Below are positions 36,917 to 47,629 of a DNA stretch of 64,000 bases, piece by piece. The stretch covers positions 359,879 to 423,878 of the forward strand of contig NOWV01000057.1 of NCBI GenBank assembly GCA_003344405.1, given 5' to 3'. The DNA comes from Trichoplax sp. H2 (lineage: Eukaryota; Placozoa; Uniplacotomia; Trichoplacea). Under the pieces are notes generated by a model, which was given only the letters and a program-made list of their open reading frames with translations, did not search any database and was not told the origin of the DNA. The position numbers and the translations under genes are program-made. The first letter of the stretch is position 1, and every line of letters starts with the position of its first letter.

Positions 36917-37132
36917 ACACACGACATATAGCCTTATTTGAATATTCATCAATTAACAATTGCTTATTTGATAACGGGGTACCGTGACACACACGACATA
37001 TAGCCTTATTTAACTATTCATTAAGAGTTACTTATTTGGTAACGGCGTGCCATGACACACACACACGACATATAGCCATATTTAACTATTCAGTAATTAA
37101 CAGTTACTTATTTGGTAACGGTGCACCGTGAC
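36917..37132. repeat. Three-unit minisatellite, unit 68-76 bp
   Basis: Units 36917-36988, 36989-37056 and 37057-37132 each begin with acacacgacatatagcc, continue through an AT-rich middle with ttatttggtaacgg, and end in a GC-rich near-palindrome (ggggtaccgtgac, ggcgtgccatgac, ggtgcaccgtgac). The third unit contains the perfect 12-bp palindrome acggtgcaccgt. Units differ by substitutions and by the length of the leading CA run. Confidence 0.9.
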
Positions 37133-39081
37133 TTTTTGTTGCAAGGAAAATCAAATCTGGAAAGCTCGAGTAGTATGAACATCCAGATAATAAATACCAG
37201 CCGATTTAATGAATATCTTGAGTTATGTAATCTAACGTATTATAAGGCCTTGACAAACTAATTTCGTTCTCACCGATAATTACATGCATATTTAATTGGA
37301 CGCAAAGGAACCTTTCTGTATTATATATCTGTTAGAATGGGTCCGCCACTTTGCAAGATATGAATTACGAGATTAGAGTTTTGAAGTTTAGTAAGCACGG
37401 AATATATCATTCTGGATACATTGATTTAGAAAACTGAACTATGATAACCATAGGTCCTATGCAGGTATTTTCGTTAACGTACGGTAATTCTTAGCAGCCT
37501 AAACAATATCTTTGAAATACGTTCTACCCTATTTACTTACTTAAATTACAATTGTAATCATGGTAGTAGTATATGCCCTACTACTACAATTATATATCAT
37601 TTTCAGTTTTTAGTGCAAATTCCATTTCATTTTCCTCGTACGTACGTGCACGGATATATAACTATCAATATAAATTTAACGGAATGACTAGTTTAGAAAT
37701 TGGAGTAAGATCATACCTAATATTATATGGTATTTAATATCAATTGACTACTGCATATTTACTGGGCTTTAGATAACTTAAAAGTAATCACAGTACGATA
37801 AATTATAGAGATGGATGACGCATGTAATTTCATGTATGTTACGGGTATCGGCAATGATTACTTTCAAATCATCGAACACCTTAACTAAATACAATAGTAA
37901 TAGTAATTATTGACAAACAGAGGTAACTGTAAATCCTTGGCTTATTGAAGGACCTGATTCATATCAACATTTTAAACTAATTACAGATTGCTGTATTAGC
38001 CGATCAACCATAAGCAAATTGATACTCATTTATTTAAATTCCCCTCGTCGGTGTTAACGACAATACCATATTTGGCATTAATTTAAGATGATAATGATAG
38101 AGAATGATCAATGCCTTGATAAACTACTGCTGTGTCCATTACTGTATCATTTTACAAAAACTAAGCAATAATGGGAATAAAGTACACACTTCATCAAACT
38201 TTAATTTGCCATTTACGAATAATGAAATTTTACAGATTCATCAAACTTTAATTGCAATTCATAAGAAAAATGAACTGGTATGAAGAAACACTTCTTCATT
38301 ATTTAAGAAATTGGTTAATTTTCTCTTAAATATGATACAGCTTCCATATACAGTATCAGCTACTGGTTATCTACTTCTTAGAATCATTATGTTATAATGT
38401 TAACCAATCAGCGGTAGTCATAGTGGCATTATTCGTTCAACACAATATTCAATAACTAATTTAGTCCACGTTTTCATACATTAAGTATTAAAGCATCTTA
38501 CGAATTATCAATAACTAGCTTTGCAAACGAATACGGCAGTTTATCCAAAAACTACGGCAATGAAGGAAGCAAATCATGGATTTGAGACTTAGCGCTAGCT
38601 GTGACGTTTGTAGCGTTCCATGTATTCCTGCACTAAATAAACGAAAATCCATATTAATTACAGTAAAGATGTAGCAATGTATAGCAAATCGTACAGTTGT
38701 AAGAACGTGCGAGAAAAGCATACTCCAGTACTAATAAAGTAAAAAATTCATCTAATGCTTAGTTAAGTGACGTAATTTCATTAATAAGTAATGGTAAATT
38801 TACAAAGTTCAAAACTAGCTAAAGTTTGGTAAAGTAGAAACATCCTCTAGTTGAAGCTAGAGAAAGACATATGCAGTCACGGACAAAATTATATCTGCTG
38901 ATATAGGATAAACTACTCTCCAGCTCATATCGCAAAATAACCTACAGTGATTATGAGTAATTCTACGTTAGCGCTAATAATAATATATATGTTATATATA
39001 TATATAAAATAGGATATTTAAGGCTTGATCGGAAATAATATCAAAAGTATTAGTTACAGTACTACTTTTACAATTTTACAT
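37133..39081. other. Intergenic; TA microsatellite at 38976-39007
   Basis: About 1.9 kb with no gene seen. A TA-rich simple repeat lies about 75-105 bp from the 3' end of the first oxidoreductase gene. The minus frame at 38515-38721 has no recognised domain. Confidence 0.5.
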
Positions 39082-40935
39082 TTAATCTCCACTTTGATCA
39101 ATGACTATTTTCCCACGAGCGTGACCACTTTCCAGATATTCATAAGCATCTTGAACTTCATTGAAATTGAATACTCTTTTAATTATCGGTTTAATCTGTA
39201 ATTCATTAATTAATAAAGTTATTAGGGTCTCAATGAAAACTATGAAGAATGCCATGAGTGCTATTCTATAAAATATTCCTAAAAATAAATAGCGCAAAAC
39301 CTTTCCGTTATCTATCAGTGAAGTAACATCTTCAAGTGCCAAGCCATTCCCGAATCCAATAGCCCAACTGTAGCAACTATCACGCTTTAAGTTCTCCAAT
39401 TTTAAAGGTAGCGTCGAGTTAGCTACTTAATATTGAACGAGCAAAATAAATTTATTTTAAACTTACTTGGAACAATGCCTTTTTCACAAACTCGACGCCA
39501 CTAATTGCTGCCCCTGCTGCAATACCTCTTTTATCCATTTTCTTAACAATTGGAGTTTGAATGGAGACGTAAGTTCCTTTAGAGTTTACTAAGGGCAGAG
39601 CATGCTTTTCATTTTTGCCTCCGACTGTGTCAAAAATGACGTCATATCTAGAGATGATCAATTAACATTGAGAAACCCATTAATTATTAAATGCGATAAG
39701 AATGAGTATGGATGCCATTACGCCAAACATACAAGCCATGCTCTTTCATTTCATTCCATGCATCCTCAGAGTGATAATCAATTATTTTGTCAGCATTTAA
39801 CGACTTCATTAATTCAACGGCATCATTGCTGCAAGTAGTTACTACAGTACCACCCCAGCATTTAATTAACTTGCAGATAATGCAAAAATTGCAATAAGAA
39901 ACAATTAAATTTTCGAATATAACACAAGTCTAATTGCTAACATACCTGGACTGCTATAGTACCGACGCCTCCTGAACCTCCAAGAATTAAAACTCTTTAT
40001 AATTAACAAACGTTTCAAAGGGATATTCGTTGTTTTCAGAGTAGCACGCAATAGATTAAAAGCTACTTTGATGCAGAACTACTGATCATTGCTAGGATTA
40101 TGGCTAGCATTGGAAAAGTAGATGCTAGATATCTACACCGATATTAAGTGGTACTGACCTTTTCCCCATAGTGTTTGTTGCATTCAGACCAGCTCGATTA
40201 GCTAAAGCAGCATATGTGGTGACCGTTACATGAGGTAGAGAAGAAGCTTGTATATGCGATAGGGAATTGGGCTTTGAAGCAACCTTTTTATCAAATATAT
40301 TGAATATCTTAACATTTATCGGGCCATTTCGAAGGCGGTCAGGACTCATTTTACCTCATGTTGCAAAGCTGCGGTATATTCCGCGTGGGATCCAGGACCA
40401 AAAGGTTGGCATGTACCCCATACCTGCAAAAATAGCATAAATTGTATACTTACACCAGAGCCCCTTGCATCCAAATCATCTTGATTCATTTCCGGATAAT
40501 AACGTTGACGATTTATTATTTTTAATTAATTGATTATTGCTACTGAATACGGGATTATAAATAAGGTGCTATGCATAAGATAGAATTTAAGAGTTAGTAT
40601 TGATTAGCAAGGTTTATAACCTGATCACCAATCTTAAATCTTCTAACGCTTCTGCCAATATCAACAATTTCACCACTAAAATCACGTCCTAGCGTCAATG
40701 GCCAGATTCCTTGTTTTCCATAGTTGGCATGAATTAACTTGTTGGCATATCCTTGGCGCATTAAAATGTCTACGGGATTCATCGAGCAGGCACGGACCTT
40801 AATTATTAATTGATCTGGCCGACTGATTGACGGCACATTTGCATTTTCATTTAGTTGCAAAACACTGTTATCTCCAAATGAGGATATTTGCCAAGCTCTC
40901 ATACTTTTTGGAAGTTTTGTAATAATCCTAGCCAT
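39082..40935 (-). CDS. RTN4IP1-like: RTN4IP1-like NAD(P)H oxidoreductase (MDR family), copy 1
   Basis: Zinc-free medium-chain reductase of the reticulon-4-interacting protein 1 type, a mitochondrial NAD(P)H-dependent oxidoreductase in animals. I read eight exons with GT-AG introns: 40935-40621, 40423-40355, 40283-40159, 39994-39946, 39869-39733, 39647-39467, 39393-39301, 39195-39082, giving 360 aa. Exon 1 has the GroES-like start (PLTLGRDFSGE, then GDQ). Exon 2 gives VWGTCQPFGPGSHAEY, exon 3 SLPHVTVTTYAAL, exon 4 the Rossmann motif GGSGGVGTIAVQ, exon 6 YDVIFDTVGG, and exon 8 the terminal ESGHARGKIVI. The start is the first in-frame ATG (MARIITKLPKSMRAW). The frame stays open upstream to a TTG at 40995, so a longer mitochondrial presequence from a non-AUG start or a missed 5' exon is possible. 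The gene lies in tandem with a paralogue at 43562. Confidence 0.88.
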
Positions 40936-40995
40936 TACCAATTTTTTCGTAGCCAAAATAGTCGATAAAAGGCTGCAATAGTGCAGAGAATCCAA

Positions 40996-43561
40996 TACTT
41001 TTGTTTACGTCGCACTATAAGCAATACACAGTACATAGAAAATCATCATAAGGAAGTAAATAAGAATAGAAATTTCATAATTAAGAATACAGTACTCTAC
41101 TTGGCAGTGCACCATAGTAACTTGCGAAGCACAATATGAATACGAATTCCCATCAGCCTTTACAGATTACTGAAGGTCTGGGATTAAATAACGATTAGCT
41201 ACTTTTAATCCTAATCATGTAAATCATATAAATCCTGACTTTATGACTCTAATCATGGACTACTAGATGTACCTAGATAGAGAAAATGTAAAAGTATATA
41301 CCCTAATCATGAGCGTCACTGGGCAGTTATTGAATTGATTGTGAGCGATTGTAAGCAACTGCATCGTTATTACAGAGAATGAATTAAGTATCATAGAGGA
41401 TTTCAAAATGCACTATCGCATGTAAGGCAAACTAATACTTTGATCAATTGCTTATTTTCATACACTAACAACACCGATTTTGTGTACTGGTCTGTGTTGG
41501 TAACGACATTACGCTTAGCAATTGTTAACATTTTTTGCAAGGCAATAATTATTTCTGTACTACAAATTAATTGCAAATAAAACACAGCAATGTTATAGAA
41601 CTATGACCCTATTCAATGCAGGCAATCCCATTTCATGAACGACCTAGGGTTTTGTTCTTAATCTTAGCTATGGTATCACAGAGTGGAAACTTACAGTTTC
41701 GAAACCAATTTCTAATAAAGCCTTATCTCGCTGGGATCAAAACTGTTAACATGGAGATAGAGTCAGAAATTGTACTGCAATATTATTTAGATATTCGTGG
41801 CATTTTTGAAATCAACAATAATGATAGATTAGTTCATGGTTTGCCTAATTTTTGCTATCCTTATACAATAGAGATGTAATCAATGTAGTAGCATGGATTT
41901 GAGGATTTAGATAGCTACAGGAATTGTATTTCAAACGTTTGATCGAATTTATCAAAACTATTTGTTATGGATAAATCGATCAGATATATGATCTCAAGAG
42001 TCGTAAACCGTAGTGTGGAGTCAAGTAGTCAACGCCATCTTAAGAAATCAGTATATATCATTTAGCTACAAACAAGCCAAAGGCTTACCTGAGTTATGTT
42101 GCTATGATAGAGATGAAATCGAGTCGATTAGCGCTGCAATTCCCCGTTATATGAGCAGTGTTTTACAACTTGCCTTCAATCACTCTCGGATGCTAAGACT
42201 TCGTTACTATAGCAGTACTAACATTAACTTCTCTAGTAAATCACCAGAACTGTACTGACTGACTGCTACTAAAACAGTATTTAGTAACGTCCTTGGTACT
42301 TTACTATCTGCAAGTTGGGTAACCCATGGAAGTACGGATGGACTGCAAGCTAGCACTACGTACTGTAATGTATTAGGCGAATGATGACGAAATAGCTCAT
42401 CATTCGGATTGAATGATCACGCTCGCTACCTTGCGTCCTTTCAGCTATTCTCCCAGAAATAAGTAATTGAGATGTTGCAGCTACGATTACAACACAAACA
42501 ACTAAAGAATACTATGAAATGGATCACCAATAGATTTCTCAATCGCCCTACTGATTGAGCTAGGCACTAAAGTAGCTAGCTAACTATATGTCCCTGAGCG
42601 CTTGTAAACAAGTTAAAACAACAGATAACTAGGTACTAGATCGTCTCTCAGACTATTTTATCAAGTCTCATCCAAAAATAGTCAATAGCTCACTCGTTAT
42701 ATTTCATGCATGGCAATGCATGAAGTCTAGGTCGCAAAGTTGAACGGTTTCATGGAGTGATTTATACGTAATGTACATTGTACCATTTACCGGCCGTAAA
42801 ATCTAAACCGCACTGATAAAGGATTAATTATAACAAACATGGATGAACCAATTTTACCGATCTTGCATCTTAGCTATTTCCGCTACTGCATCAATTTCGA
42901 TTTATCGACGAGACATAAAAATTGTTTAAAAATTGTATTGAATTATGTTGCGTGCACCGATAAGGTTTTTACGATGATATTTACTGTAAATCAAAATTTC
43001 GAAATAGTTGAGGCAAAGTAATAATTGCTTATACAAGACGGCTTATTTTAGATCATCTTGACTAAATTTTTCAAGCTTTATTTTGAAAGATTGATAAAAA
43101 TGTGGTACATGGATTGTACTAGTATTCAGCTAAATATTCTCACTACATGACATCAATTATTCCATAGTTTCCTCCATAATTGCTATTGAGTCGATAGCAT
43201 CTCTCGCTACAATCTTGACAACATGAACTATGGGCAGTAAAGGAATCTAAATAGAATTTAATTTAAACATTCCTCCCCCTGTACGATATTTGGATAGTAT
43301 ACAGTATATTTGCTGTACTCTGAAGGCACGGAATAGCTCCTTCTGAATTTAAATTACATAGATTTAAAGCAACTGTAATTGTCGCTTAGGTGTTGTGACA
43401 AAATAAGTAAACAGCTTCATAATTAGCTATAATAGTGAAAATTGCAGCACCTATGTATTTGAAAGCATTTCCTAAAGAATTTTAAGCTGTTTAGTAATTG
43501 CCAAACCAATTCGTAATGATTATCAACTATTTCTTTGAGTTCTTTTATTCCAAGTAGTGAA
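40996..43561. other. Spacer between the paired oxidoreductase genes; unassigned ORFs and a hairpin
   Basis: 2.6 kb. Two plus-strand frames are slightly less AT-rich than the surroundings: 41616-41879 (ATG, 87 codons) and 42013-42258 (GTG start, 81 codons, with KGLPELCCYDRDE). I do not recognise either; they could be remnants of an old element. A perfect 10-bp inverted repeat is listed separately. Confidence 0.4.
42378..42406. repeat. Perfect 10-bp inverted repeat (hairpin)
   Basis: cgaatgatga (42378-42387), a 9-nt loop, then tcatcattcg (42397-42406). No run of T follows and no gene ends here, so I assign no function. Confidence 0.8.
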
Positions 43562-45924
43562 TCAATCAGCATTCGATAAAGTAATGACTGTTTTACCACG
43601 AGCGTGACCGGTCTCAAATACTTCATATGCCTTTATTATATCCTCAAAGGAAAATTTTCGTTCTATTACTGGCTTTATCTGAAAAATTTTAGGATTTAAA
43701 TATTCAAATAATAGTAGCATCGTTAATGTGAAATTTTAACAATGTTATAAAGCCGAAGCAAACCTTTCCATCTTTATATAATACCGCAAGTTTATCTAAT
43801 GCAGCCCCATTGCCTACAGGATAAAACCAATTATAGCTACTGCCATATTTCCAGCTCTAATGGATAATTATTTAAATAGAAATAATTAGAAATACTCCTT
43901 GAGAATTGAACTTGTTACATGATTACCTAAAGATAAATTATTCCTAACACTTACTTGTCGTAAAGATTTACGAAGTAGGATGCCGCTCCCTCGAATTGCA
44001 CCCTTAAGTACGCCTAAGTCTTCCATTAATTGAATTAGTGGATTATGAAGGGTTACATAATATCCCCGCTTAGCTACTAAATGCACAGCTTTATCCTCGC
44101 TTTCTCCAACTAAGTCCAGTATGGCATTATATCTAGGAATGAAAAGTGAGATTAAAAATTTAATCACTGCTATGTCATTTTTATACATTAAGATAGAGCC
44201 ATTAGGTTCTGAAACATACTTTCCCTCATTTTCGATATCAGTCCAGGCATTTGCTGATCTGTAATCAATGGTAATGTCCGCTCCTAAAGACTTCATGAAA
44301 GCCATGGCATCTGAACTGCATGTGGTAACTACTGATCCTCCCCAAGCCTTGACCATCTATGAAAATACATATTATCATTGGATAGCATTAGCATTCTAGG
44401 TAGACTCTAGTACATTAGCAAAAACAGAATTGTAATTAAAGGCCCTAAAGAATAGCTAGTGCTATCAAAACCACTCTTTAGAGTTCTTTATTAAATACTA
44501 TACGCCTACAAGGAAGGCATACATTTGATTATAATTACCAGTGCTACTTTTACGTACAAAATGCAGCGTTAGAAATAAATATCCATACAAACTATATCAG
44601 TCTCTGCAAACTAGTTTGCATAAAATCTAGCAGAAGCGATAATACGTATACTTAAATTGAACGTATTGTAGTGGCAAACTAAGAAATGTATAATAATCAA
44701 CGCCAGTTTACTCCAACCTGAACAGCAATCGTACCAATACCTCCTGATCCTCCAAGGATCAAAATCCTGCAATACAGCATTTTTTAACAAAATTAGATCG
44801 CGAAAAGAATAAATTGAGACAGCCTATACAAGAAGAAATGTTGAGGAAATTGACCTTTATTGATACTCACTTTTTGCGCGATGATTTCGTAGGTGAAATT
44901 TTTGCACGCCCTACTAATCCAGCCCAGGCAGCACTTCCAGCAAAGGGTATTGATGCAGCTTCGACATGAGAAAGAAAATCCGGTTTGATAGCAACCTAGA
45001 AATGATCACGTTATTCGATGAGTCAGCTAAAGACTTTCATTACATTACATTATTAGAAGGCAGGGTATTACGATTGGCAATAAATTGCTGTTAGAGGGCT
45101 CATGCAGTATAAATAAATACGAGCATATGATGCTCTGTGACTCAATCGCGCAAAATAGAGTTACAATTCAAGGATTATTACCGAATTTTGGGTAGCTACT
45201 GTATAAGCTGCATGCGCTCCAGTGCCAAAAGGTAAGCAAGTACCCCAAACCTATTCCAAATCATACAACATGTACCTTAATTTCGAAAATAGTAGCAACC
45301 TATCCTTCTCGACGTCTGACCATCTAATTACATAGGTCTAAATTATACTGCATATGAATAATGGTGTACTTGTATAATAAAATTGCAATCATTACATTAC
45401 AAACGTAAAAACAATGAGTGAAAGAATTCTACGTTAAGAGGTAACGATGGAACTAACTAAACATTTGGAAATTAGCTCAGATAAAAGAATTAAATACATT
45501 GTAGCTACTGTCAAGGTAATTGGTTACAATCTCATTACTATCTAAATATTAGAAATGCTAGTAACTGTTGGCTGATTTCATACAAATACTTCCCATTTTA
45601 AGTCCTTTGTAACATTACCTTATCACCAACTTGAAGCCTTCTGACACTAGAACCGATTTCAACAACTTGACCAGAAAAATCTCGACCCAAAGTCAGAGGA
45701 AATGTTCCTTCTTTGTGGGTCATTCTTTGTATAAATTTAGCGGAATAGCCATTTCGAATTTGAATATCCATCGGATTAAGGGACGTTGCCAACACCTTCA
45801 CTATCAACTGATCAGGTCTCTTAATCACAGGAATTGTTGCATTTTTATTGAGTTGCAAAACCTGATTTGATCCGAATTTCGGTATCTGCAACGCTGACAT
45901 ATGAGCTGGTAGCCTGGCAGCCAT
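43562..45924 (-). CDS. RTN4IP1-like: RTN4IP1-like NAD(P)H oxidoreductase (MDR family), copy 2
   Basis: Tandem paralogue of the gene at 39082 with the same eight-exon plan: 45924-45619, 45250-45182, 44995-44871, 44766-44718, 44356-44220, 44132-43955, 43856-43764, 43678-43562, giving 357 aa. Exons 2, 3, 4, 5 and 7 have exactly the same lengths in both genes (69, 125, 49, 137, 93 nt). Key motifs are PLTLGRDFSGQ and VGDK in exon 1, VWGTCLPFGTGAHAAY in exon 2, ILILGGSGGIGTIAVQ across exons 3-4, MVKAWGG at the start of exon 5, YNAILDLVGE in exon 6, and ETGHARGKTVI in exon 8. Start chosen at the first ATG (MAARLPAHMSALQ), with an in-frame stop shortly upstream. Intron 5 (44133-44219, 87 nt) is a multiple of three and has no stop, so unspliced RNA would still be translatable. 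Introns 1 and 4 are longer than in copy 1. Likely reductase, mitochondrial by family. Confidence 0.88.
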
Positions 45925-46783
45925 TTCCAAATTGTATCATCTACAGCTGAACCTTTCAATTTATACGGTTATTTCACTCCAGTTTAAGATCACTACCAAT
46001 TGGCAAACACTCTATACAATTCCAAATGTTAAAGAATAGCATATAATTCAATACAACCACAACGGATTCCTGTAAATTTACCAATGAATGGAAGTAAGTT
46101 TACTACGTAATTTAAACTGCAAGATTGTCATTGCATGCCATGCAATGATCTAAATCAGCTAAGCCTTGCAAAATTTGAACGTTTATATGCTGTAGCTCGG
46201 TATGGTTTCGTGATACAGTATCAAGGATACTGTCTGGTGTAGACGTCCGATAGCGGTACTGTTCCTACTTAAAAGGGATTGTGGCGAAAAGGCTTGATGT
46301 GATGTGGTACTGTACCGGGTACACATTGTATGTCTATACCGTTCTCTCCATATCAATTACTAGAAGAAGACTGCAATACTAGGTAGACCATGGGACAGTA
46401 CACTCAGTACCTCAAACTGCTACATAGACTAATGCCAGCCATAATTTTGGATAGCATTTGAAGCATTTTGCAAAATGATGGATTTAGCAAATTGCTGGTA
46501 ACTTATTACTATCACCATAATTAAAATAAACAGATCTGTCATATAGTAAAACAGTCTATCATTTGGAATGAAGACAGAACTGTTTAAAACCATCGTTTTG
46601 GCAAAACCAGAAAAGCTGAAGTAAAGATCCGCTATTGAAATCTTCATAAATTAATTGATGTGATGATGTATCTGTCATAGTACAAACCACCGTGAAGAGT
46701 AAATGACTAAATTTAGTGGTCAATATTTATATATTGAGATAACTAATAATGACTTACTGTAAGAACTACGGTAGTTAGTATTT
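45925..46783. other. Intergenic; structured patch and a possible receptor-like remnant
   Basis: 5' flank of the second oxidoreductase gene. It contains a perfect 8-bp inverted repeat with a 3-nt loop (acagtatc aag gatactgt, 46215-46233) in a locally GC-richer patch (about 46190-46330), and the 72-codon minus frame listed at 46429. Confidence 0.45.
46429..46647 (-). pseudogene. Possible TM2-TM3 remnant of a different class A GPCR
   Basis: A 72-codon frame from an ATG. It begins with KISIADLYFSFSGF, a pattern typical of TM2 of class A receptors (xIAxADL), followed by a loop with an N-S-S sequon and a second hydrophobic stretch (LFILIMVIVIS) where TM3 would lie. It differs clearly from the array receptors, which have SDxI at the same place. 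The DRY motif and the other transmembrane segments are not found next to it, so at best it is a decayed fragment or a lone exon. Chance is a real alternative. Confidence 0.3.
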
Positions 46784-47629
46784 TGTTACCGTAAATTATG
46801 CTCAACTGTAGTAAGAGTTCTCATAAGGTAACTAATGTTACTTGATTATAGTGTTACGTCTTGTAACGCTTGTGAAGAATATCCTTAAGATATTCAGTTA
46901 TAGAGGATACTATAAATAATTCTGTGTATGGACATACTGTAATCTAATTATCTAAAATCGTTCAGTACATGTCTAAGATTATGAATAATTTCTGTATTAA
47001 TTTAGCTATCCAATATGAACTAAATTTCATGAACTGTTCCGACTCATACTGTACAACGAGTGAACATCATAGCAGCTGCCGAAGGGTATTTAACTTCGGC
47101 AGACAGTTGAATAAAGCAGAGTTCTATAGCTGTTTAACGAAGAAGCAAAGGCGTCTAAATTCTTGTGAGATAGGTAAGGGATACTTGTTACTCTTGGTCT
47201 TTTATCGTAATAATAAATTGATAATTCAGTAGAGCTTGAGTACCGAATAATCACGAATCCAATAGAGCTCAAGTACGGAACTAACATTATTATTATGTAG
47301 TACGAGTCGTTATATAACATATATATATGAGACAATTACCATTAAGGTACAGTTATGAGCATACTATGAATATTACTGTCAATCTTCATCTTGTTTACAA
47401 TAAGAGAACAACTTATTTTTCCTAGATATGCTATCTAGGTCCTAATCAGCATCCTTACAGAATAACTGCAGAAACATACTGTTAATAAAGAAGCATATTC
47501 AGTATGACATCTCTTAGCGATACTATCACTACAACAACTTCAGTACTTGTAACAATACTGAATCGCGGAAACTACGGTAATTTAGAGAATTGTTGTATGT
47601 TAACTTTGTCAAGAAGCTGGTTTGTGACA
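46784..47629 (+). mobile_element. Putative diverged LTR, plus orientation
   Basis: It runs from TGTTACCGTAAAT to GCTGGTTTGTGACA, the same ends as the LTR at 62613. Inside are ATTCTGTGTATGGACATACTG (compare ATTCTGAGAAAGGACATATTG in family 2), a TATTTAA box in a hairpin loop (47085-47093), AATAAAG about 20 bp later, and aaggcgtctaaattcttgtgag, which matches the equivalent U5 part of families 1 and 2. It is about 846 bp long, so it probably contains a secondary insertion or duplication. No target duplication is evident. The frames at 46969 and 47090 fall inside it and are not counted as genes. Confidence 0.6.
47076..47102. repeat. Perfect 9-bp hairpin around a TATA-like loop
   Basis: ctgccgaag (47076-47084), loop ggtatttaa, cttcggcag (47094-47102). 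The loop holds the TATA-like element of the putative LTR at 46784-47629. Confidence 0.85.

Noticed and set aside
36917-37132. CRISPR-like regular repeat
   Set aside because: The units are adjacent with no unique spacers, there are only three, and the context is eukaryotic. This is a minisatellite.
39452-39661. Separate small genes at 39082-40349 and 43423-44356
   Set aside because: These frames are exons (with read-through into introns) of the two eight-exon reductase genes. Their ends coincide with GT-AG splice sites.
41616-42258. Two plus-strand ORFs as a gene
   Set aside because: They are in separate frames, the second has no ATG, and no domain is recognised. Kept only as a note in the spacer entry.
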